A stretch of DNA of 64,000 nucleotides from Streptomyces aculeolatus (GTDB taxonomy: Bacteria; Actinomycetota; Actinomycetes; Streptomycetales; Streptomycetaceae): contig NZ_JAINRD010000010.1 in the NCBI RefSeq assembly GCF_020400605.1, positions 62,001 to 126,000 on the forward strand, read 5' to 3'. The notes below the pieces were generated by a model. It saw nothing but the letters and a program-made list of their open reading frames with translations, was not told the DNA's origin and did no database searches. The position numbers were made by a program, and so were the translations under genes. Positions 23,824 to 32,619 of the stretch are shown here, piece after piece (position 1 is the first letter of the stretch; every line of letters begins with the position of its first letter).

Positions 23824-26193
23824 ATGGACAGACGTCGCTTCCTGGTCGCCGGTGGCCTGACATCCATCACCGCGATGGGGATCACCATCGGCCCCGCACG
23901 CGCGGACCAGGCGGCCGAGGCGGGGGCGTCCCGGCCGCGGGGGATCACCGCGGGCTTCCTCGCGGTCGGTCTGGACGACTCCGGTCGCGTCGACAGCCTG
24001 GTGGACCTGCGCAGCGGCACCGACCACCTGGCGGGCGGCTCCCCGGTGCCGCTGGTCAGCGTGGTGGCGGACGGCACGCACGAGGTCCCCCGCACGGTGC
24101 GGGTCGCCCCGGACCACCGGCAGATATTGGAGTTCGCCGGCGAGAAGGTGACCATCCGTGTGCAGGTCGCCGGGTTCCCGACCCACGCCACCCTGGAGGT
24201 CGTCGGGCTGACCGCCGCTCCCGGCGTGGACGTGCAGACGCTGCTGTGGGGGCCGCTGCCGACGCGGATCGGCGAGACGGTCGGGGAGACCGCGGGCGTG
24301 GTCGCCGACGGCGACGTCGTCCTGGGGCTGCGCCCGCTCAACGACAAGACGGTGGGCGGGTGGCCCAACGAGCACCTGGCCCTCGGGTACGGCGACGACC
24401 TCGTCTGGAACCCGTACGGCCTGCAGACCGGCGAGAAGGACGAGTGGCTGGCGAACAACGCGGCGGCCAGGACCCGCTGGGGCAGCGTCCTGCGCGCCAC
24501 CACGTACGACTACAGCCGGCCCCGAGTCCGGCAGCGCACCAACGGGTACGAGATCCCGCTCGGCCCGCTGCCGGCGCCGGAGGGCCGGATCGCCGGGTCG
24601 AAGATCGCCCTGTTCGGCAGCGCCCCGGACCTCGCCCTGACCGTACTCAGCCACATCGCCAGGGAGCACGGCCTCGCCTACCCGACCATCGACGGCCAGT
24701 GGCAGAAGGCCGCGCAGCGGACCTCTCAGTCCCACTTCTGGGTCCACGGCCTCGACGCGGCCAACGTGACCGCCGCCAGCCGGTTCGCCAAGCAGGCCGG
24801 CGTCAGGAACATCTACGCGATCTCCGGCAACGGGCCGTGGAAGTCGCACGGCCACTACGAGTTCAACAGCTCGTTCGGCGGCTCGGACGAGGCGGCGGCC
24901 CAGGTGGTGGCGACGGCGGCCGCAGAAGGCATCGAGGTCGGCGTGCACACCCTGTCCAACTTCGTCGACCCCGGCGACCCCTACGTCACCCCGCCGGCCG
25001 ACGAACGGCTGGCCCTGGGCGGTGCCTTCAAGCTGACCCGACCGCTCGGCCCGTCCGACACCACGCTGTACGCGGACGGCGACCGCCCGCTGGCGCCCGG
25101 TGTGGACGGCCGAAGACTGCGGATCGGGGACGAGTTCCTCACCTACGACGCCGTCTCGAAGACCGGCGCCGGCGAGTGGGAGGTCAGCGGCCTGAAGCGG
25201 GCGCAGTGGGGATCGGCCGCGCAGTCGTACCCGGCGGGCACCGCCGCCGCCCGGCTCATCCAGAACGGCTACGGCGGCGCGATCGGCGGACTCCCGATCA
25301 TCGACGAGATAGCGACCCGGCTGGCGACCGCGTACAACGGCACCGGCATCCTCGCCACGTCCTACGACGGGCTGGAGGCGGCGGGCTACACCGGCTGGGG
25401 CGGCTACGGCTTCGCCCGCCTGGTCAACGGCGTCTACCGGCAGCTCGACTCCACGGACTTCCTCACCGAGTGCAGCAACCTCTCGTCCAACACCTGGGAC
25501 GCCCAGTCGCGGGCCAGCTGGGGCGAGATCGGCATCACGGACTACGCCCAGATCCTGCGGAGCAACACGTTCTACCGGGCCAACTACATGCCCGGGATGA
25601 TGGGCCAGCAGGGGCTCTCCGGGAACGACAGCCTGCAGAAGATCGAAGTCACCATGGCGCGCGCCGCGTCGCTGAACGCCGGCATCAACTTCGAGACCAA
25701 CGTGGGCAGCCTCGCGTCCGGCTCCCACACCGCCGTGCTGCTCGACGCCGTCAGGATCTGGGACGCCGCGCGCGTCTGCGGTGCCTTCACCCCCGCCCAG
25801 CGGAAGGAACTGGGCGACCCGGACAGGTATTGGCACCTGACCGAGGTCACCCCGGACGAGGAGTGGTCGCTGCAGGAGACGGACTCCGCCGGTGCGCCGG
25901 TCGGCGAGCCCCGGCCGGTGACGGCGCCGGCGCCCGGCTTCAGCACGCCGGAACCGCCGGACGGCCGGATCGGCCGGCTCTACGCGTTCAAGGTCACGTC
26001 GCGTACCCCGCAGACCCTCCGCTACGAGGTCACCTCCGGCAGCCTTCCGCGCGGGCTCACCCTCAACGAGGACACCGGCGGCATCACCGGCGTGCCCGGG
26101 AGCCCGGGCACCAGCAAGTTCACCCTCACCGCCCGCAACGGCGGCAGCACCGCGGACGCCCGGATCACGTACCGGGTGCGGATCCGGGGGTGA
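23824..26193 (+). CDS. Tat-exported carbohydrate-active enzyme, family uncertain
   Basis: A 789-residue secreted protein. The twin-arginine signal MDRRRFLVAGGLTSITAMG (R-R-x-F-L) implies folded export. An N-terminal beta-rich region (about 35-270) is followed by a probable TIM-barrel catalytic part (about 275-680) with YPTIDGQWQK, GILATSYDGLEAAGYTG and LNAGINFETNVG. A C-terminal putative Ig domain (about 700-789) has GLTLNEDTGGITGVPGSPGT. A strong GAGGAGGAA site precedes the ATG. I cannot assign a CAZy family; glycoside hydrolase is the best guess. A truncated paralogue survives at 15975-16520. It probably releases the sugar taken up by the ABC importer. Confidence 0.75.
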   Translation: MDRRRFLVAGGLTSITAMGITIGPARADQAAEAGASRPRGITAGFLAVGLDDSGRVDSLVDLRSGTDHLAGGSPVPLVSVVADGTHEVPRTVRVAPDHRQILEFAGEKVTIRVQVAGFPTHATLEVVGLTAAPGVDVQTLLWGPLPTRIGETVGETAGVVADGDVVLGLRPLNDKTVGGWPNEHLALGYGDDLVWNPYGLQTGEKDEWLANNAAARTRWGSVLRATTYDYSRPRVRQRTNGYEIPLGPLPAPEGRIAGSKIALFGSAPDLALTVLSHIAREHGLAYPTIDGQWQKAAQRTSQSHFWVHGLDAANVTAASRFAKQAGVRNIYAISGNGPWKSHGHYEFNSSFGGSDEAAAQVVATAAAEGIEVGVHTLSNFVDPGDPYVTPPADERLALGGAFKLTRPLGPSDTTLYADGDRPLAPGVDGRRLRIGDEFLTYDAVSKTGAGEWEVSGLKRAQWGSAAQSYPAGTAAARLIQNGYGGAIGGLPIIDEIATRLATAYNGTGILATSYDGLEAAGYTGWGGYGFARLVNGVYRQLDSTDFLTECSNLSSNTWDAQSRASWGEIGITDYAQILRSNTFYRANYMPGMMGQQGLSGNDSLQKIEVTMARAASLNAGINFETNVGSLASGSHTAVLLDAVRIWDAARVCGAFTPAQRKELGDPDRYWHLTEVTPDEEWSLQETDSAGAPVGEPRPVTAPAPGFSTPEPPDGRIGRLYAFKVTSRTPQTLRYEVTSGSLPRGLTLNEDTGGITGVPGSPGTSKFTLTARNGGSTADARITYRVRIRG

Positions 26194-26257
26194 CGCGGGT
26201 CCCGGCACCGGCCGCCGGTACGTAGCGGGCCCGCCGCCTCCCCACCGGCGGGCGGGA

Positions 26258-26290
26258 GCCGGGCGGGTCCCCCGCGGGGACCCGCCCGGC
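26258..26290. terminator. 15-bp perfect-stem bidirectional terminator
   Basis: Arms 26258-26272 and 26276-26290 are perfectly complementary with a CGC loop, centred between the convergent exported-enzyme gene (stop 26193) and subtilase gene (stop 26301). Confidence 0.8.
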
Positions 26291-26300
26291 CCGGGTGCGG

Positions 26301-29300
26301 TCAGCGGACGTCGTAGGCGCGCTTGACGGTCTGGGTGACCGCGTTGCCGTTGGCGTCGGTGAACGCGGCCTTCAGCATGACCTGCTCCGCCGAGGCGCCG
26401 GTGTGGTCGAGGACGGCCGTCCATCGTCCGTCCTGCTCCTCGACGGGGGCTTCGGTCCAGGTGGCGCCCTCGTCGTAGGAGTAGGACAGGGCGGCCTCCT
26501 CGATCGCGCCCGGGGTGTAGCCGGCATGGCCCTCGACCGACAGACCGACCCTGATGCCCTCCTTCGCGGGCAGGGTGTTCATGCCGTCCGCCGGCAGGTC
26601 GTACGCCGGGAAGAGGATCGGCAGGCCGCGCGAGTACACGTCCGGCTCGCGGTGGGAGCGGAAGCTCCAGGTGGTGGTGACGGCGGTGGAGCGCAGCCAG
26701 GCGCGGTCGGAGGACGGGATCTTCTCCAGGTTCTGGGTGAGTTCGTACGCGGAGTCCTCGTCCGGCACCCTGAACACGTCGTACGGCCAGGCGCTGGTGG
26801 CGATCTGCTCGCCGTTGCGCTTCAGCACCAGGTTGCCGAGGTCGCCGAACGAGCCGCCCGAGGACCAGTGGTCGCCGGAGCCGTCGAGCCAGAGCGCGGT
26901 CTGGAAGCCGATCAGGTCGCCCTGCCGCTCGGCTGCCAGCATCGGCTCGCCGTCCGTGTCGCGTGCCGCGGCCGGCCGCAGCGGGCCGCCGTACCACTCC
27001 TCGGCCGTGCGCTGGCCGGCACGGTAGGTGCGCTCCCGGTCGCCCATGAAGGCGGCGAACGGGAAGCTGGTCATCGCGCCGTGGTACCAGGCGTCGTCGC
27101 CGGGCGTGTAGTAGGCGGTGCGGGTGCCGGGCACCGTGACCTGGCCGAACGGGCTCACGGAGACGTACGCGCCACCGCTGCCGGCGGGGCGCAGGAACAG
27201 CGCGTCGATGTAGTCGCCCTCCTTGCCCATCGCGTTCCACGTCTCGTCGACCCGGGCGAGCCCGGAGTCCCTGGGCCGGTAGACGCGGTCGGACCGCAGC
27301 GGGCCGCCGGTCGGGAACGACACGTTGTAGACGTAGGACTCGCCGCCCTCGGTGCCCGTCGCGCGCCACGTGGGCCGGAATTCGAAGGTGCCGTCCTGCG
27401 CCTTGCCGTCGACGTCGGCGTAGAACTCCTGGACGGTGCCGGCGGCCAGCATCGAGCCGCTGATCTGCCAGGTGTCGTCCCACGTGCGGGAGTAGCTGAA
27501 CGAGGTGCTGCCCACCGTCGAGGGCCGCGGGGTGCGCAGGCTCAGCCGGTGGGCCCTGCGGGCGTCGAGGACGACCGTGGTGTCGCGGGTGAGCCGGAGC
27601 TGCGGCCGGGCGAGGTAGCTGAGCGACTCGACGTCGCCGTTCGCGTCGTCCGTCGCCACGAAGCCGCTCAGGGAGTAGTCGCCGGGGCGTACGCGGTACG
27701 TCTGGTCGGTGGCGCCCGCGTTGGTCCGGCGCTCGCCCTTGTTGACGTCGAGGCTGACGAGGTCCAGGGAGGAGGGGCCGTCGGCGGGCCGGCCGTCGCG
27801 GTCGACGGCCTTGACCCGGAGGGTGACGGTCTCCGGCTCGACGTAGAGCGTGACCGGCACGGAGACGCGCACGCCGCCGCCGGTGGCCGTGATCCGGCCG
27901 GTGACCGCGCCGTACTGGCCGTCCGTCAGCCGGGCGGTCGGGTCGATCCGCAGCGGCACCTCGGCGGTGGCCCCGGCGGGGACCCGCACCTTGCCGTCCG
28001 TCAGCCTGGCGATACCGGAGCGGACGTCGCTGCCGTCGTTGCCGTGCAGGCCGCCGAGCTTCAGGTCCAGGGTGAGGTCGCGGTCGCCGGTGTTGGTGAA
28101 GGGCACCTGCACGGTGCTGCGGTCCGAGTCGTCCTGGGGCCAGTTGTAGCTGCCGGCCTGGACGGCGGGCGCGGACAGCACCTGCTGGTCGACGGCGCCG
28201 GCCACGTCGAGGACGCCGCCGCCGGTCTGGTCGGCGCCGGCGACCCTGCCGCCGGTCCGGGCCGAGGCGACCAGGGCGGCCTTGATCTGCTGCGCGGTCC
28301 AGTCGGGGTGCGCCTGGCGGACGATGGCCGCGGCTCCCGCGACGTGCGGCGTGGCCATGGAGGTGCCGGACATCGTGCGGTACGCGTAGACGCCGCGGCC
28401 GCCCGCGCTCGCCGCCGAGATGTCGACGCCGGGGGCGGCGATCTCGGGCTTGAGGGTGTGGGTGACGGCCACGGGGCCGCGGCTGGAGAACCACGCCGTG
28501 GTGTCGTCGCGGTCGACGGCACCGACGGTCAGCACGCCGGGTACGCAGCCGGGCGAGGAGACCGTCTCGTTGTTCGAACCGGCGTTGCCGGCGGCGACGA
28601 CGAACAGGGTGTCGGTGTTCTGCGAGAGCCGCTTCGCGGCCTCGGCCATGGGGTCGGTGCAGTCGCCGACGGTGGGGTTGCCCAGGCTCATGGACACGAC
28701 GTCGGCCTGCTCGGCGACGGCCCACTCCATGCCCGCGATGATCCAGGAGTCCAGGCCGTAGCCCTGGTCGTTGAGGACCTTCCCGACGGCCAGGGACGTA
28801 CCGGGGGCCACGCCCTTCTTGCTGCCGTCACCGGCGGCTCCCGATCCGCCGACGGTGGAGGCGGTGTGGGTGCCGTGGCCCACCCGGTCGTCGGTGGAGG
28901 CGGAGTCGGTGAAGTTCTCGGAGGCGACGATCCGGTCCGCCAGGTCGGGGTGTCCGGCGTCCACGCCCGTGTCCAGCACCGCCACCTTGGTGCCCGTGCC
29001 GTCGTAGCCGGCCTCCCACGCCCGCGGTGCGTTCGCCTGCGCGGTGGACCGGTCGAGGGTGGCCTCCACCTTGCCGTCGAGCCACAGCCCGGCCACCGCG
29101 GCGCCGGAACGGGAGCGGGGGCCGGCGACGTCCTGCCAGAAGGCGGCGGCGCTGTCCTTGGCCGCCTTGAGCGCCACGCCGTTCACCGACGGGAGGCTCA
29201 GGCTCCGCTCGGCCCCGCGGGGTGCCGCGGGGGTGCGGGCGGCGACGTCCACGCCGTCCGCGTAGGTGGCGATGAGGGGCAGGGTGTCGGTGCTCTCGTC

Positions 29301-29690
29301 GTCGTATCCCTCGCGGATGAGCCCGGTGACGTTGAACAGCTGCTCGTCGACCCGGCCCTCGGCGACGGCCTGCGAGGCGCTCTCCGGGTAGACGTAGAGG
29401 TCCTTGCCCATCTGGTATGTCTGGGCCGTCGGCTGCGTACCGTCCTCGCGGGGCAGCACGGCCGCGGAACTGCGGCCCGCGGGGTCCGTGGTCACCAGCA
29501 CCTTGTCGCCGGTGACGAGTGTGACCGTCGTCCGGCTGCCGTCCTCCGCCGCGGTTCCGCTGCCGACGACGGGTCTCTCCCCGGGAGCACCGCCGGGCCG
29601 TGTGTCCGCCGCTCCGGACGGCGTGACCGCGGTGGCGGCCAGGACGGCGGCGGTGGCCGCGCCCAGGGCTATACGGATTGTGGGACGCAT
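26301..29690 (-). CDS. Large secreted subtilisin-like serine protease (S8)
   Basis: A 1129-residue exported protease. A Sec signal peptide (about 1-28) and propeptide (about 45-215) lead to the S8 catalytic domain with Asp240 (VAVLDTGVDAGHPDL), His272 (GHGTHTASTVGG), oxyanion Asn369 (AAGNAGS) and Ser444 (SGTSMATPHVAG). Residues ~500-1129 are beta-rich, immunoglobulin-like and interaction modules, far longer than a minimal subtilisin. ATG 29690 follows TTGGGAGA. It probably degrades extracellular proteins. It is downstream of, and co-oriented with, a TrmB/LuxR-type regulator, but a hairpin lies between. Confidence 0.92.
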   Translation of the reverse strand: MRPTIRIALGAATAAVLAATAVTPSGAADTRPGGAPGERPVVGSGTAAEDGSRTTVTLVTGDKVLVTTDPAGRSSAAVLPREDGTQPTAQTYQMGKDLYVYPESASQAVAEGRVDEQLFNVTGLIREGYDDESTDTLPLIATYADGVDVAARTPAAPRGAERSLSLPSVNGVALKAAKDSAAAFWQDVAGPRSRSGAAVAGLWLDGKVEATLDRSTAQANAPRAWEAGYDGTGTKVAVLDTGVDAGHPDLADRIVASENFTDSASTDDRVGHGTHTASTVGGSGAAGDGSKKGVAPGTSLAVGKVLNDQGYGLDSWIIAGMEWAVAEQADVVSMSLGNPTVGDCTDPMAEAAKRLSQNTDTLFVVAAGNAGSNNETVSSPGCVPGVLTVGAVDRDDTTAWFSSRGPVAVTHTLKPEIAAPGVDISAASAGGRGVYAYRTMSGTSMATPHVAGAAAIVRQAHPDWTAQQIKAALVASARTGGRVAGADQTGGGVLDVAGAVDQQVLSAPAVQAGSYNWPQDDSDRSTVQVPFTNTGDRDLTLDLKLGGLHGNDGSDVRSGIARLTDGKVRVPAGATAEVPLRIDPTARLTDGQYGAVTGRITATGGGVRVSVPVTLYVEPETVTLRVKAVDRDGRPADGPSSLDLVSLDVNKGERRTNAGATDQTYRVRPGDYSLSGFVATDDANGDVESLSYLARPQLRLTRDTTVVLDARRAHRLSLRTPRPSTVGSTSFSYSRTWDDTWQISGSMLAAGTVQEFYADVDGKAQDGTFEFRPTWRATGTEGGESYVYNVSFPTGGPLRSDRVYRPRDSGLARVDETWNAMGKEGDYIDALFLRPAGSGGAYVSVSPFGQVTVPGTRTAYYTPGDDAWYHGAMTSFPFAAFMGDRERTYRAGQRTAEEWYGGPLRPAAARDTDGEPMLAAERQGDLIGFQTALWLDGSGDHWSSGGSFGDLGNLVLKRNGEQIATSAWPYDVFRVPDEDSAYELTQNLEKIPSSDRAWLRSTAVTTTWSFRSHREPDVYSRGLPILFPAYDLPADGMNTLPAKEGIRVGLSVEGHAGYTPGAIEEAALSYSYDEGATWTEAPVEEQDGRWTAVLDHTGASAEQVMLKAAFTDANGNAVTQTVKRAYDVR

Positions 29691-29784
29691 GAATCTCCCA
29701 ACTCGACGCGCTGAACATGCCATGTCGGGGCCGCAGCCTGGCAGAGAAGCGGAATGCGCGGGGGGTGTGGCGCATGGCGGGTTC

Positions 29785-29813
29785 CCCGCGTGACGGGTCC
29801 CCGTCACCGCGGG
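29785..29813 (-). terminator. Hairpin after the TrmB/LuxR-type regulator gene
   Basis: CCCGCG-TGACGGG pairs with CCCGTCA-c-CGCGGG around a TC loop (13 pairs, one bulged base), 55 bp beyond the regulator stop on the minus strand and upstream of the protease start. It likely ends the regulator transcript. Confidence 0.6.
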
Positions 29814-29868
29814 CCTTCTCAGGCAGCGCGGCGGCAGGTCGGGGCTTCCGCCCCTCCGGGCGACGGGG

Positions 29869-30900
29869 TCACAGCCAGCCGGCCCGGGCGGCATGCCACC
29901 CGAGCTGCAGGCGTGAATCCACGCCGGCCAGGTCCATCAGACGGCGCGTCCGCCGCTCCACCGTGCGGAGGGACAGGCCGAGCCGGGACGCCACCCGCCG
30001 GTCGGAGAAGCCGGCCAGCAGCAGGGCGAGGACTTCGAGCTCCCCGCCGGTCGGCTGCTCGTCCGCCGCCGGCTCCGCGTGCACGCCCGAGGGGGTGGGG
30101 TGCAGCGGCCGGGCCCGGTCCCACTCCCGCTCGAAGAGATGGACGAGCGCTGTCAGCAGGCCGCTGCGGTGAATCACGATGGCGCTCGGTTCCGCGCCGG
30201 AGTCCGCCAGGTCCAGCGGCACCATGGCGCGTTCCCGGTCCGACACCACCATCTTCAGCGGCAGCGATTCGACCAGGCGCAACTCCAGCCCGGCCGTGAG
30301 GGCTCCGCGCACGTCCGCTATCACGCCGGGGCCGTCCAGATAGTCCCTGGCCGCCACGACCCGGAAGTCGACTCCACGCTCCAGCGCGGAGTTCTCCGCC
30401 AGATCGGCGTCCTCGCGCGGCACCGCGACGGGCGCGCCGACGAGGAAGACGAGCAGCTCCCGCTGGGCGCCGAACTGCAGTTGGTGGAACCGGTGCGCCA
30501 CCTGCTCCACACCGACGACCACCTCCACGACGGCGCCCGCGGAGTTCACGGCCGTGTTGCGGTACTGCTCGATGAGCATGGAGAACGCGCTCTCGGCCCG
30601 ATGCAGCGCACTGCGCTGCTCGACCAGGTACGGCGCCAGAGCCACGGAGGGCGGGGCGAGCCGGTAGCGTACGGACAGGGCGGCGTCCGAAAGCCGCCCG
30701 GCCGGCCCGGACTCCTCGCCGCCCGGCGGGTCGGCGACCGACACCAGGCCCCGCTTCTCCATCCCCGCCAGCACACGCGCGGTCTCGGCCGCCGCCGTTC
30801 CGGTCTGCCGCGCGAGGTCGTATGCGCAGGCGACCGGCTGGGCCATCAGCGCCGTATAGACGGCCTCCTCGGCCGGCCCCAGTCCCAGCGCCTGCAGCAT
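29869..30900 (-). CDS. Regulator with TrmB-like N-terminus and LuxR-type C-terminal HTH
   Basis: A 343-residue transcription regulator. The N-terminal helix-turn-helix is TrmB-like (GLGPAEEAVYTALMAQPVACA, residues ~5-60). A central ligand-binding-like region follows, with a C-terminal LuxR/GerE helix-turn-helix (ELEVLALLLAGFSDRRVASR, LGLSLRTVERRTRRLMDLAG, ~280-335). This two-HTH design is common and mostly uncharacterised in Streptomyces. ATG 30900 has a strong GAGGAGG site. The target may be the protease gene downstream, but that is inference. Confidence 0.88.
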   Translation of the reverse strand: MLQALGLGPAEEAVYTALMAQPVACAYDLARQTGTAAAETARVLAGMEKRGLVSVADPPGGEESGPAGRLSDAALSVRYRLAPPSVALAPYLVEQRSALHRAESAFSMLIEQYRNTAVNSAGAVVEVVVGVEQVAHRFHQLQFGAQRELLVFLVGAPVAVPREDADLAENSALERGVDFRVVAARDYLDGPGVIADVRGALTAGLELRLVESLPLKMVVSDRERAMVPLDLADSGAEPSAIVIHRSGLLTALVHLFEREWDRARPLHPTPSGVHAEPAADEQPTGGELEVLALLLAGFSDRRVASRLGLSLRTVERRTRRLMDLAGVDSRLQLGWHAARAGWL

Positions 30901-31012
30901 CCGCTCCTCCTCGCGGGGCAGGTTCGTACGCCCGAACTGTATCCGGCGCCGGTTCCCCGCCGCCGGGCGATACCCGCGGCGCCGGGGGCAACGTGCCCCG
31001 GCCGGCGGCCCG

Positions 31013-31402
31013 TCAGCCGGAGTCGGAGGAGCGGGGGCCCTCGTTGGACGGCACGGCCGGGCTCCCGGGGCGGTCGACGCTCCGCGTCGGTGTGGGGCCC
31101 CAACTGGGGACCTCCGACGGGGCCGGGGACTCGGTCGGTGTGGACGACGCCGGTGGGCCGCTGGGCGGGGTGGCGGGCCTGGAGCGCTCCTCGGCGCCCA
31201 TGCCGGGCAGCCCGGCGGCGAGTGTGACGCCGAGGGCCACCACCGCGAGCGCGCCGCCCGCCGCGGCTGCCGCACGGCGGCGGCGGATACGGGTCCCGCC
31301 GGCGACGGCCGCGTCGGTGACGCTGGGCATCGGCGGCGCCGTCGCGTCGTCCGCCACGGCCGCAAAGGCGTCGCGCAGGTCGGCGGCGTCGCGCTCGCTC
31401 AT
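31013..31402 (-). CDS. Membrane-anchored partner of a SigE-family sigma factor
   Basis: A 129-residue protein with a short cytosolic N-terminus (MSERDAADLRDAFAAVADD), one transmembrane helix (about 44-64) and a Pro/Ser/Thr-rich extracellular tail. It directly follows the sigma-factor gene, so it is probably an anti-sigma-like or signalling partner, although no zinc-binding anti-sigma motif is present. The chosen ATG has GGAAGGTGAG upstream; a GTG four codons earlier would overlap the sigma-factor stop (GTGA) and is an equally credible start. Confidence 0.65.
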   Translation of the reverse strand: MSERDAADLRDAFAAVADDATAPPMPSVTDAAVAGGTRIRRRRAAAAAGGALAVVALGVTLAAGLPGMGAEERSRPATPPSGPPASSTPTESPAPSEVPSWGPTPTRSVDRPGSPAVPSNEGPRSSDSG

Positions 31403-31410
31403 GTCCCGGC

Positions 31411-31941
31411 TCACCTTCCGTTCACCTCGTGGGCGAGCGATCCGAGGAGTTGGCGCAGCCGGCGCAGTCCCCGCGCGCTCTGGCTCTTGACCGTTCCCGG
31501 GGTCACCCGCAGCGCCTCGGCGGTCTGCTCCACACTCCAGTCCTCCCAGTACCGCAACACCAGCACCGCCCGGTACCGGGGCGGCAGTTCCATCAGCGCC
31601 GACTGCATCACCAGCCGCAGCTCCCGGGTGGCCGGGGGCGCCGCCTGCGCCTCGGGCACCGCCTCCACCAACTCCTCGCGCCAGGCCCGGCGGCGGTACT
31701 GGTCGATGAAGACGCGGGTGAGGATGGTGCGGGCGTACGCGTCCACGTTGCCGTCCCGGCGGACCCGCCCCCAGGCCGCGTAGAGCCTCATCAGCGCCGT
31801 CTGGGTCAGGTCCTGGGCCTGGTGCCAGTCGCCGCAGAGCAGGTAGGCGCTCCGTCTGAGGTCCGCCTGCCGCGCCTCGGCGAACTCCCGGAACTCCCGC
31901 TCCCGTACCGCTTCCCTCACCCACCCCGCCCTTCGGCTCAC
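31411..31941 (-). CDS. RNA polymerase sigma-70 factor, SigE family (ECF)
   Basis: A 176-residue extracytoplasmic-function sigma factor. Region 2 spans about 18-85 (LRRSAYLLCGDWHQAQDLTQ, LYAAWGRVRR) and region 4 about 105-165 (LMELPPRYRAVLVLRYWED, VEQTAEALRVTPGTVKSQSA). The sequence is typical of the Streptomyces SigE family. The GTG start at 31941 follows GAGGGAC. It is transcribed with the membrane protein downstream and is divergent from a Pro/Thr-rich surface protein; the gap contains an inverted repeat. Confidence 0.93.
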   Translation of the reverse strand: MSRRAGWVREAVREREFREFAEARQADLRRSAYLLCGDWHQAQDLTQTALMRLYAAWGRVRRDGNVDAYARTILTRVFIDQYRRRAWREELVEAVPEAQAAPPATRELRLVMQSALMELPPRYRAVLVLRYWEDWSVEQTAEALRVTPGTVKSQSARGLRRLRQLLGSLAHEVNGR

Positions 31942-31981
31942 CTACGTCCCTCACAGTGCTCTACGTGGGCGGGCGCCGGGA

Positions 31982-32029
31982 GGTTGCATGCTGCCCGGTG
32001 GGAATTTCTCCTGGACGGGCGGTGCAACC
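31982..32029. promoter_or_regulatory. Inverted repeat between the sigma factor and Pro/Thr-rich gene
   Basis: GGTTGCA (31982-31988) and TGCAACC (32023-32029) are perfect complements; just inside, GCCCG and CGGGC also pair. The element lies in the divergent promoter region, 40 bp from the sigma-factor start. It could be an operator or an RNA hairpin in a leader toward the right-hand gene. Confidence 0.4.
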
Positions 32030-32113
32030 CGGCGCGCCCCCGGTCCCGTACTCCTCTCATGCAAGGGCTTCGGCACGCCGGGGCCGTTCCGCCATCTCGC
32101 ATCAGGAGTGACC

Positions 32114-32518
32114 TTGACCAGCCGCCACCGCAGGCGTCCGCGCCCACTGATCCTCGCGGCGACCGCCGCGGGTGTCCTGACCATCGGCGGCCTGGGCGCG
32201 CTCGCCCACGCCACCACCGGCACGGACAACCCGGCCGGCAACGCCGGCTCGCAGGAGTCGGCCGCCCCGACCGAGGATCCGGGCGAACCGTCGCCCGTCC
32301 CCACGGAGTCCACCGCCCCGACCCAGCAGCCGGGCGAACCGTCGCCCGCGCCCACGGAGTCCACCGCCCCGACCGAGATGCCCGGCGAACCGTCGCTCGC
32401 CCCGTCCGACCCCGCCACCCCGACCGAGGAGCCCCGCGAGCCCACGGTCGTCCCGTCGGAACCCGGCACCCCCACGCCTCTCGCGCCGGGCGAGCCGTCG
32501 CCCGAATGGCGGGACTGA
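32114..32518 (+). CDS. Exported Pro/Thr/Glu-repeat protein
   Basis: A 134-residue protein starting at TTG 32114 with an ideal AGGAG site. A basic n-region (TSRHRRRPRPLI) and hydrophobic segment (about 14-34) act as signal or anchor. The rest is an extended, acidic, proline-rich tail of 17-residue repeats (PGEPSPVPTESTAPTQQ type). No enzyme domain is present. Such sequences act as wall-spanning stalks or low-complexity surface proteins. It is divergent from the SigE-type sigma factor, which may control it. Confidence 0.65.
   Translation: MTSRHRRRPRPLILAATAAGVLTIGGLGALAHATTGTDNPAGNAGSQESAAPTEDPGEPSPVPTESTAPTQQPGEPSPAPTESTAPTEMPGEPSLAPSDPATPTEEPREPTVVPSEPGTPTPLAPGEPSPEWRD
32279..32482 (+). repeat. 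51-bp tandem repeats encoding PGEPSPxPTESTAPT units
   Basis: Four consecutive 51-bp units (32279, 32330, 32381, 32432) encode 17-residue repeats. The first two are nearly identical, the third partly and the fourth strongly diverged, a gradient typical of slippage-driven expansion. Confidence 0.8.
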
Positions 32519-32576
32519 CCGGGCGGTGACCACCGGGTCCCCGGTGACCGGAACGGACCGGCCACCGGGGGCAGGG

Positions 32577-32612
32577 CAGGGCGGGGCCGCGCGGATGTGC
32601 GGCCCCGCCCTG
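32577..32612. terminator. 14-bp perfect-stem bidirectional terminator
   Basis: Arms 32577-32590 and 32599-32612 are perfectly complementary around an eight-base loop, between the convergent Pro/Thr-rich gene (stop 32518) and ABC transporter gene (stop 32620). Confidence 0.8.
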
Positions 32613-32619
32613 AGGAGAG

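Noticed and set aside
23734..28725. A 1663-codon open frame on the minus strand
   Set aside because: It is antisense to the exported enzyme and out of frame with the subtilase. The translation is Arg/Pro/Gly-rich with no domain, as expected for a shadow frame in GC-rich DNA.
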